DNA of 64,000 nt from Trichoplax sp. H2 (Eukaryota > Placozoa > Uniplacotomia > Trichoplacea): positions 124,001 to 188,000 of the forward strand of contig NOWV01000074.1 in assembly GCA_003344405.1 (NCBI GenBank). The letters run 5' to 3'. A model generated the notes under the pieces. That model worked only from the letters and a program-made list of their open reading frames with translations, was not told where the DNA came from and ran no database searches. Made by a program: the position numbers and the translations under genes. Position 1 is the first letter of the stretch, and each line of letters opens with the position of its first letter. Shown here piece by piece: positions 54,540 through 64,000 of this stretch.

Positions 54540-55900
54540 AATTTTCAAATTGTCCATGTTTCACAAAGCTGTTCATTTCCATGGTGCCTTGTCTTACTTG
54601 CCCAACTACTGTACATGGGGAGATTTTACGTTTCGACAACTTAGATGTTTGAACAGCATCGAAGAAAATTTCTTGCATCTATGTCTTGGTAGGTATTACC
54701 AGGCTCAGAAGATATGTCAAGTGAGAATTTTCTTCAGAAACATACTTTCTTTTGAGTAATGTCCAGAATTTTTCTTGAAGTAGAGAGAAAGTATCACTGT
54801 TGGAGAGTACATGAAATAACCCACCTGAGATTGCATTGCCAGATTTGCAAGCCTTTTATTCCTATCTTGAGGATAATCGCGCGTGGTTTCAAGCACTTCA
54901 AAAGCGCGTCGGAAATTGATTTCTAGAAAATACCTCCACCACATTTCGCCTGAGCTACTTCACAGGCATCTTGATGCTCTTTACCCTTATCAAAAGCCAA
55001 AATCTCCATTTTCTGAATGTTGGCTGCAGTAATGCAAATAGTTCATTGATAGACCCTCCCCCCTGGTACAGACATGGCAAGTCTCCTAAATTAAGAAGTG
55101 TCAATGTCAGGGAGAATGTAATCTAGAAAAGGATCCAATTATTATCACAATAGGAAAGTGGCTTTCCTTTAAACGTCTTAGCCCTCTTTCTACAGCAGTT
55201 TTACAATTTTCGCTTTTATTATTCCACTCATCCGAATCGATTTTTCCATAATACTGCACTATAAATGCAGCAGTATAAGGCGAGATCTCCTTACCACTGA
55301 CCAACTGTCAATAAATAAATATCCAACTTGCCGATAAGAATAGCTGAGATGAACTCTTGTTTTTAAAAGACTTTTCATTGCTGGTAAGCGCATTAAGGGG
55401 TTGAATTTTTTTTTCAATCTCCTAGCCAATATGAGGGAAAAGTGCTCCATTGAAGCTGAGATATCACGCTCAGGCTCTTCTATAAAACTGTACTTTAGTT
55501 TCTTCAACCGACTTTCCTGAAAACGATCAAATAAAATTCTTTGATCTGCAGGTTTAATTTGTTTGTCATAAAGATCTTGGAGGTTCTCACACGCTTCATC
55601 ATATCGTCATAGCTATCTGGAGTCGTTTCGTCTGCATCATTTTTCATTAAAATGGCGTACTGTACACATCTAAAACTCTCTACTTTGTAAGCTGCAGCAT
55701 AATGCTGTTGGTCATTGCAGCGATATGTATTCCCTATGCAGGACAGCAGACAATCTGTTTTTAGCTGAAGTACAGTAGGTGTACATCGATGTTCAGCTCC
55801 TCCATCGCCTCCAAAACTTCAACTTCTTATTGTGGCACTTGAGAGATATACTTGTCAAGGATGGTACAGTGAATGCGAAAATCATAATCCTTCCTTTTGA
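54540..55900 (-). pseudogene. Frame-broken coding-like stretch, family not recognised
   Basis: On the minus strand, coding-like segments follow one another in changing frames. From about 55.9 kb down they include DYDFRIHCTILDKYISQVPQ, a Cys-containing segment (CLLSCIGNTYRC), KPADQRILFDRFQESRLKKL, a segment 55507-55259, a segment 55304-55107 (SPYTAAFIVQYYGKIDSDEW) and one at 54944-54717 (YFLEINFRRAFEVLETT). Stops and frame changes separate them without clear splice sites. Composition is less AT-rich than the surroundings. It could be a decayed gene, a decayed transposon or retrogene, or a real gene whose exons I failed to join. I cannot name a family. Confidence 0.35.
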
Positions 55901-56204
55901 AGATGAAAAAAGCATACAGCCACATGATTCTGCATGAGGGAAATTTTTGTAAGGAATATTTTGGAAAGGTTTTGGTATTCAATTTATTTCAATCTATTTT
56001 CAGCACAATATTTCATGACATGGTTGACAACATAAAGGAAAAAGCTGGAAAGAGTTCAAGAACATGCTCAACTATGTTCAACTTTGAGCGTAGCTTAAAT
56101 AGCAATTTTATTTTTATTTTAGGGGGGCATAAGGTTCAGAACAGGTTTTTGAACGCGGAGAGCAGTTTCAGCAATAGGTAGTAAAATGGAATTACAAGAT
56201 GTCG

Positions 56205-57045
56205 GACTCTGCTGTACTGTACTGTACTGTACTGTACTGTACACTGTACAGTACAGTAAAATGCATTTGCGTATTACATTAAGTTCCGGACTACTGTATG
56301 AACTAACTGACCTAGCTACAGTGTTTTATGAGTGTATGCTACTGTACAGGATAGTAGCAATGTACAGTACAGCATACAGTACTGTACAGTACTGTACTGT
56401 ACAGTGAGTGTACACTCGTAAGTAAGTAAACGTACAATCTGATTATTTTCGATGCCTTGGTTAAAAAATCCAAGTTGTATTTCGTTGAAATTCCTGTTTA
56501 CTGCAGTATTTATGTAGAGTACAGTAAGAATAAAGCAGACATTGATCCACATCACAACTCTACTGTTCACTGTACAGTACACTATCCAGTACAGAACGTT
56601 TTATGTTATACTGTACTGTACACATTATCATTGCAATTTTCTGTACTGTACTGTACGTACAGTATTCTAGATTTTTCTTTTACTCTATGGTTCACTATGA
56701 AGCTAAATTCGATCATTTTCTATATCGTCTCTTCGCTATGTTAGATATAGCGGAAAGTAATCATCTTAAGCTACTGTATTCAAAAACCCATTTCTAATAG
56801 ACCTGAGAAAGGTTCGGTTCGGTTCAAACCGTTATGATCTATATTATCTTCTAATATCAAATGACTTTCCAACCACCCTCAGTACAGTAATTGTACTGGA
56901 CGTACTGTGTACTGTACATTGTACAATATGTACTGTATACTATCGTGTACGCGAGTCACGTGACTGTCCCCCTCGCTACCCGAACACACACAGTGTACAG
57001 TGCACAATACAGCACGCCGTACAGTACATTTATACTGTACGGCTG
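56205..57045. repeat. CTGTA/TACAG repeats upstream of the CDP-DAG synthase start
   Basis: Runs occur at about 56212-56258, 56341-56404, 56568-56665 and 56883-57038. The last ends about 90 bp before the start codon at 57129. The unit and the palindromic switches are the same as in the 47-50 kb field. The frames inside (56186-56407, 56457-56744, 56891-57154) are products of the repeat. Confidence 0.85.
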
Positions 57046-57128
57046 GACTCTACTTCTGTCCTCCTTGTCGAGATCAGCTTATCCTCTTTTGCTGGTCGTT
57101 GCTGAATTCATATTAATCAAGTCTGAAA

Positions 57129-60100
57129 ATGTCAGACGGTGGCACGAAACTTAAGCAACGCAAAGTTCAAGGCGATACTGCCAAGGAAAATGTAAGCAAT
57201 CTTTTCTATTTTGTATCTTCCTTGAGGAATTACTTTACACGGCTATTTCGTTGTAGTATTGGATTATTTTGACTTATTGGTAGCTTTGCTTCATTCTTGT
57301 GCTTTGCTTGTCCCTTTTGATGAACAAGAATGAGATGATTTTGCCACAATATTGAGCGTTGAGCGTACACGAAAACAACACTGAAGAGTGTTCACGGGTG
57401 GCCCTACGACAACGGAATGCAAATATCGAGTAAGCGGTTATAGCGTTCCATTTTTCGTGTGCAAGAAACTCACTATCGATTCAACTCCACAATAGCCTTT
57501 CCACAGCCAGTTATGGACATGTTGTGAACTGCAAGACGCTTTCGGCTAGTAGTCATACAACTGCAATTATTTACTTTCTTTTGTCTACTTCTTGTCTGCA
57601 TTGGGGTTGTTATTATTATTGTCATTCTATATTACTGCAGCGTTTATTGAACCGTTAGCAATCATGCCCATCGCAAGGCAAAGCTCGTTGATAACTCACT
57701 AATAATTCACGCAATTGACTCTACTAGCCATGAACGACACACTATCGTACAGTAGGCCTTAAGGGTGCCTTGAAGATGACAGCTTTCAGTTGAAGCGACC
57801 ATGCATATGTCGTTTGCAGTTCCATGCTATCATACATTAATTAAATTGAACTCTGCTCTCTATCCTTTCTTCATTTTATTCTGACACTTTTCTTCAGACT
57901 TGTCTTTTCAGGTCTATGCCTATTTTCTCTACTTTTAAAGTCAATGATTACCTTATTAGCGGCAAGTGCCGTATGGCGCTGTATCGCTATGGATTACATA
58001 CAATGTAGTGATTGAGTGATATCGGCATTCGAGAGATGATTGAGCTGTAAATACTGTATTAAATAAATAGCATAATAATAATATTACTGGCCAAAGCCAT
58101 GGACTACAAAAAGACTATCTAGTTTTCTTCTAGTAGTCCATGACAAAGCTGCTACTGTAGTAACTAAATGGAACATTCCTTTCATCTTACCATACTTACT
58201 GACATACAGCATTGCTATACCATAAGGCAGATCAATGCTGCATTCAATTGAATGATTCAACTCTTTCTGTAGTCTGGTTTGGTGTCTTGTTGTTTTTCAT
58301 GGCAAGAGAGTTTTAATGACGGGATCGATTTGATTGTTTATATACGCGTATATTGCATCAGTATATCGTACATCGTTGTATTGATGAGATAGAACTGCGG
58401 TGTTATCCGCCTGAGTAATTGAATTTGGATGGCTTTAATTGATCTTTTTCAAGTTAGTATAGACCTACACAAGTCTTAGAAGTCTTCAACTTTTATAGCT
58501 CTCAGTATCATTTCATAAGTTAGAATACCCAATAACATTAGTAGCCATTAGAAATCGTAGAACTCATTAGTGGAAACTCACAATCGTACTAGGGTATAAC
58601 AGACGTTTGATATCGATGTGACAGATAAACTGAGAAGCAGTAGTTGCTGCACGAACATTTAAATTTGCCTACATAGCATTGCCAACACACATGGCCAAAT
58701 CATACGCACATCTTCAGAGCGTTGATTATAATCATTATTATTATCATCAAATGTTTTTAATACGTATCCGTTTAATGTATTCGTTCCAGATTTTCTCATA
58801 ACATTTTTACAGCGCGTCAACAGTACAATACACATATTGTATACGCTTACAGTACTGTAGATTTATAAGCTATTCATGCTCGACAGAGTCCTAGTTCAAC
58901 CCATGAAACATTTTATGATAGTTGCAGAGTAAACTTACTCATAATTGCATCTGGCTTATTGCACATCATACATCAATAATGATGTATCTTGTACTAGACG
59001 TCATTTACAACTACCCGTACAGCGAAGATGTACATATTATTTGCTATTTTTGATCGAATATAGAAAATCTCGTCAAATATTGCAAAACCTATGTTATTAG
59101 ATTTTAGGGTTTCGCCTCTACATTATTTGATATTTGGCGTCTATTATGTATCCGACTAATAACATCTTATCATTAATACAATTCCACACATAACAACGTC
59201 CATATTCTCAGTTGAATGTTCGAGAACAATAAAAACTTAAATCAATTATAAGCTGATCATGGGGTATAAATTACCCAGGCAAAATCCAATCTTAGGTTAT
59301 AACCTTAAATCAGTTTAGAAATGAAGACATGGGTTTGCGTACAATAAATATTTTCCATCACATGTGATACAATATAGTCTAATCTTATTGTAGTATTTTC
59401 ATTTGATACTGAGCGTAAAATAATCTTAAATCGGCAATTAATGCACTAACCGTACGTCTTTTTGTACGTTATGTTTTATAACTAATGACGGTGAATAAGC
59501 AATCAATCACTTGATTCGGATTTCGAGTTACTCATAAAATGCTGTGGTCGTTACAATTAATTAACTGTTAAAGTCAGTGGCAAATACTGAAAAATTATGA
59601 TGTATTTCATCATCAATTATCATTGTAATATCTTGGTAGATGCCCTTTGTTAGTCATCTTTCTCGCCAATTTGGCATGATAGCAATAACAGGAATTGGTA
59701 TATTCGTGCATTTTAATTTTTCTTCGTACTGTGATCAAGACTGTAATAACAATGTTCGCTGAAGCATACCTTTGTTCATATTATTATAATCATAGTATTT
59801 TCTTTCATTTATGCTAGTTAGAAAATCTTATGCTTGTAATAATTTTACATTTTGTACAGTACAATGCCGCGCAGGTGTTTAAATTCAGTTGATGGTGCGC
59901 TCATATTTGGTGTATGTTTACTTCTTCATATTTCTTTTATTTTAAATCATCTGAACAGTAATTTGAATTCAAAATTTGCACGATGCCGTACCATTAAGTG
60001 GGATTAGATTATTTGTAATGAGCTTTGCAAAATCATCCAAGTTATTAGTAGTAATGTACAGTAGAAATATTCAAAATCTTACAGAATGAAGATACAGTAC

Positions 60101-63100
60101 AATTTGCGGCTGTATCAATTATGTATATAAAATTATAAGCGTTTATGTCTATTGTGTAATGAAGTGGGTAGTCTGTCTATTAATTAAACTGGCAATTGAA
60201 AGTTTACTATACAAACGTTATAGCCTGCAACCAAAAATATAAATTTCAGGGTAACGCTTATGACGTTATTCGTGGAAATGAGAATCATTAGAAATCGATT
60301 GTATTCAAACGAACTGTACTGACAAAAATGCAATCGGCTGCAATTAATAATATCTAAAAATTTCTCCTAGACTCGAGTACAGTACTGTACATTGCATATT
60401 TAGCAAATAGTAGCTGGACTTGGTAACGTTGGTGAGATCTGTTGCGATATATATATAATTAATGTATAAAATACGAGTCCCGATGACATTTCGACTAAAC
60501 TAGCTAAGAATTTTCTCGACTTGTGTCAAGCATTACTCTCTCTAAACAATAAGTTATAAATGCAGCTTTTATGATACTGTAGTATAGCAAACTGCAAATA
60601 ATACGTCAACGCTAATCTCGATAACTGTTCACTAAGTATAGTAGGAATCGTCTAAAAGTGCCTTTGAAGCCGATCGCACGAGACTAAACCCTATTTACTC
60701 TTAATCATTTGGTACATTTTCCCTCTTCGTTATCTAGAGTATATTTGTAACTTTGCCTTTCCTCAATTATATAGCCTTAAAAAGTAATTCGGTCACAGCT
60801 TGCAGTGTTGATCTTACATGTATGTGCTCTAATAATTAGTTTTTAAATTCATTTCTTATTTGTAGGCCCATTCCGGCGATGAGTCTGCAACCCAGCAGCA
60901 ATCCCAAGATAATTCGTCCGCAGCTGTACAAGGCAAATCGTCGCGGTAATAATTTTAATTCATTATGTGACTTACTAACTTGGATGGCTTTTACTGCTTT
61001 AGCTGTTCACAATTGGTTACTCTACCTATTAAAATTATCAATAATTTCTGTCTCTTGCCGTTTTATAATTATTAGATGGAAGAATTGGTGGATTCGTACA
61101 ATTTTTACGCTAATATTACTTGCTCTATTTGCAGCTGTTATTTACGCTGGCCCTATCAGCTTAACATTAATGGTAGGCGTCTATTATTTGTGCTTAAATT
61201 GATAATTTATTTATCCTGTTTATAGATGATATGCATTATGGTATATACGCGTTGTGTTACATTCACCTATAGGTAATGTGTATCCAAATTCGCTGCTTTT
61301 ACGAAATTATTGCAGTCGGCCATAAAAAATACAGGGAGGAAAATTTACCATTTTTCCGGAGTCTAAGTTGGTAAGTGAGCTAATTATATTTACCACAATA
61401 TATAGTACGATACTATAGCATGTAAAGAAGTATCTTTTGTGTAAATTTTAGCAGATGTTGCTAGCCCTGACAACTAACAGGATAACTCTATGATGTACAG
61501 TACTTTATTAAATTGACTAGTTGGAGCTCTAGTGGCGTGGTATTAGTGAGTTCATTGACTGAAATTGCTTTCAATTGCGATATAGTGTTGGAATTGTTAC
61601 ATTATACATAACTACTGACAGTTACTGTGATGGAACTAGTACTAACATAAAAAGATAGAGCACTGGAGATAAAATTGACACTGCTTATCTTATCCTCCAG
61701 GTCATTTGTTGCAACCGTAAACTACTTTCTTTATGGTGAAAGTTTATCCCAATATTTTCAAAATTTTCTTCAAAAGGATGAAATCTTGCAACCGCTTGCT
61801 TCGTATCATCGATTCATTTCGTTTATGATGTATTTGTGTTGTAAGTATCTTGCTGTATCATGCATGTATTCAATTTAAAGTAGCTCCTACAAGGCACATA
61901 TTGCAACTGTCTTTGGAATATTTGAGATCGAAGATAATGTTAGGATTGTCCTATTTACACTGGAGGCCTAATTTTGATAAATAATGGTAATGTAGGTTTT
62001 GTCTTGTTTGTACTGACCTTAAAGAAAGGATATTACATGGTGCAATTTGCTTTGGTATGTAATTATATATTTTAATGATATATACTACAAGTTGGTAATA
62101 TCGATGTGTTTGTTGTTTCTTGTTTAATCCGATAAGAAATAACATCGTTTTTGCTAAGCTTAAATTTTATTGGATTAAATTCTAGTTTGGTTGGACTCAT
62201 ATAATCATATTACTTTTGGTTGCTCAATCCCATCTGATGATTCAAAATATTTTCGAAGGCCTAATTTGGTAAGATTTTTTTAATCAAACTTACTTATAAT
62301 AATGACGTACATGATTGATTGTCAGTATTGATCAGATTATGGTACTACCTGTTATAGGTTCTTATTACCTGTATCACTGGTTATTTGTAATGACATTATG
62401 GCGTACATTTTTGGTAGGGTGTAAATACTTTCTAGCTTAAATATATTAAGAATTGAAATTTTGGTACTTTTATGCACCGTCAACTTGATAATCCTTAATG
62501 TCCACGCTTAAAATTTGTTTTACATGTTTGTACCAATAGGATTCTTTTTTGGTCGTACTCCTCTTATTAAGGTATCTAAAGTTGCTGTGAAACTAAAATA
62601 CTCATTATATTTAACAGTTAACAAAGAGTCTAAGGTGATTGAAATTATGTGAGTGTAAAGCGTGATGTAATTCGTTTCAGTTATCTCCCAAAAAAACCTG
62701 GGAAGGATTCATTGGTGCCCTATTTTCTACATTGATTTTTGGTTTCCTTGTGAGTTTATGTGAAGCTAATTGCAATAGAATTTTAACCAAGTTAGTCGTC
62801 ACTTTCTCACTTAAAGATGTCATATATTAACATTCTATTTCTGCGTTATCAGTTTACCAACTTCTTAGCTCGATATCAATATTTTGTTTGTCCAGTAAAG
62901 GTAAGGTTGCTGGCAATTGATTTCATTTTTGCAAGAAATAATTGTGTTACTGATGTGACTAAAAATTTTTTAGTATAACAGCACTCTGAACAAGGTTAGA
63001 TTAGAGTGTGATCCGTCCTATGCCTTTCGATTAAAAGAATATACTATTCCAGTTGAAATACAGAGTTTGCTACAATTGGTTTGTAGAATATTTTTATGTT

Positions 63101-63717
63101 ATAAAAATTAGTGGATTTGAAAGCTGTAAAATAAGAATCGCCTTTATAACATTACGTTCAAGGTGGGAATATATTACAAAACCGTCATTATGTATCCCCT
63201 TCAAGTGCACACTTTGGCTTTCTCTATATTTAGTTCTTTAATAGCTCCTTTTGGTGGTTTCTTTGCTAGTGGCTTTAAACGTGCATTTAAAGTTAAGGTA
63301 AGGGTTCATAATACAGTGCAGTTGGTTATTGACAACAAGCTTGTTACTACGATCATTATATCGTTTCATTGCCTTTGATAGGATTTTTCTGAAGCTATTC
63401 CTGGTCATGGTGGTCTAATGGACAGATTTGACTGTCAACTTCTTACCTCAACTTTCGTCCATGTTTATTATTTTTCATTTTTGAGGTATGTACAGCAATT
63501 AGTTGTGAATTATGCATTTTTTGTCATCTAAGTTGGTGGAATGGACTAGCTAAATTGTTTTCAACGTTAAGATGCAGCAAGATAGTTTGCTTTCTTTTCA
63601 CGTAGGAGTGAAGATCCAGCTAGACTGTTGGGACAAATTCGCAGGCTTAATGTAGATAGTCAGTTGTATCTCTTCAACGAGATCAAAAAGCTATTGGAGG
63701 CTGCTGGAAAACTCTAA
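57129..63717 (+). CDS. CDS1/2: Phosphatidate cytidylyltransferase (CDP-diacylglycerol synthase), 15 exons
   Basis: Exons: 57129-57191, 60866-60945, 61076-61172, 61273-61370, 61701-61840, 61996-62054, 62186-62268, 62358-62413, 62540-62571, 62681-62749, 62853-62900, 62974-63078, 63163-63297, 63382-63485, 63606-63717. Phases agree and give 426 residues (animal CDS1/CDS2 are about 445-461). An in-frame TAA at 57114-57116 supports the start. The first 48 residues are polar and Gln/Ser-rich, as in the family. Then come RWKNWWIR, several membrane segments ([18 protein letters not shown] and others), [43 protein letters not shown], and the family signature from [12 protein letters not shown] through [11 protein letters not shown] (about 347-372). 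It converts phosphatidate and CTP to CDP-diacylglycerol in the ER, feeding phosphatidylinositol and cardiolipin synthesis. Intron 1 is 3674 bp; the rest are about 70-330 bp. Confidence 0.95.
57192..60865 (+). other. Unusually long first intron of the CDP-DAG synthase gene
   Basis: Donor AATGTAAGC, acceptor TTTGTAG. It is about ten times the length of the gene's other introns. No internal gene was seen. It contains a hairpin (58098-58142) and isolated CTGTA palindromes near 58.85 and 60.38 kb. First introns often carry enhancers, but no element can be named here. Confidence 0.8.
58098..58142. repeat. 10-bp perfect hairpin related to the 53966-54012 hairpin
   Basis: CATGGACTAC (58098-58107) pairs with GTAGTCCATG (58133-58142) across a 25-nt loop. 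The word TTCTAGTAGTCCATG (58128-58142) recurs exactly at 21967-21981. Confidence 0.7.
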
Positions 63718-64000
63718 ATCGATGTGATAAGTTTTCCCTTGTCACAACTGAATTGGTAATGTCGGGATTTTCAACTTGATTGAAATAATGCATATGCGTT
63801 CACCTACAGTAGTAGCGGCTTATCCTTGACAGTTTTTCATTATTGCTGTCATGGTTTGTTTTTAACACTAAATAGTACTTTTTATTGCTGGGTCAAATTA
63901 AGTTGATTATCGGTAATACAGTAGGATGTTTATTTTAATATTATGTAATAATTAAGTTTTGAAATGTATAGATATCCAGTGATGGTGACGTCTAGATAGT
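63718..64000. other. 3' flank of the CDP-DAG synthase gene
   Basis: AT-rich sequence after the stop, probably 3' UTR and beyond. No AATAAA was seen before the window ends. Confidence 0.5.

Overview
The window is AT-rich animal DNA carrying intron-rich metazoan genes. Most introns are short (about 50-600 bp) with ordinary GT-AG ends. The mix of a Pitx homeobox gene, a PDE11-type GAF phosphodiesterase, compact introns and about one gene per 10 kb fits an early-branching animal, and a placozoan (Trichoplax/Hoilungia type) is my best guess. That is inference from gene content and style; nothing in the window proves the species. There are two 20-N assembly gaps (9901-9920 and 48539-48558), each lying in duplicated sequence.

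Layout. 1-2798 holds no recognisable gene. A two-exon Pitx gene (+) lies at 2799-3767. Then comes a long gene-poor stretch to about 30.6 kb. Its only recognisable coding sequence is one exon (-) at 11545-12123 resembling the second cAMP-binding domain of a PKA type II regulatory subunit, with an altered phosphate-binding cassette. Several local tandem duplications also sit there. A complete 21-exon PDE11-like gene (+) occupies 30655-36653. It converges on a complete 24-exon Sec24C/D-type COPII cargo-adaptor gene (-) at 38230-44635. From 44.6 to 51.1 kb, between the divergent starts of Sec24 and the next gene, lies a dense field of CTGTA/TACAG pentamers in both orientations, mixed with duplicated and inverted longer units. 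An intronless B4GALNT3/4-like glycosyltransferase (+) follows at 51070-53058, then a frame-broken coding-like stretch of unknown family (- strand, about 54.5-55.9 kb). More CTGTA sequence (56.2-57.05 kb) leads into a complete 15-exon CDP-diacylglycerol synthase gene (+) at 57129-63717 with an exceptional 3.7-kb first intron.

For the five complete genes I built exon models by hand, requiring splice signals, reading phase and protein-family continuity to agree. The genes are unrelated in function (transcription factor, cyclic-nucleotide breakdown, ER export, Golgi glycosylation, ER phospholipid synthesis), as expected in a eukaryotic genome without operons. I found no CRISPR array, rRNA or convincing tRNA gene, and no sign of a new multi-gene system. 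The least explained structure is the bidirectional CTGTA/TACAG repeat field and its position next to gene starts.
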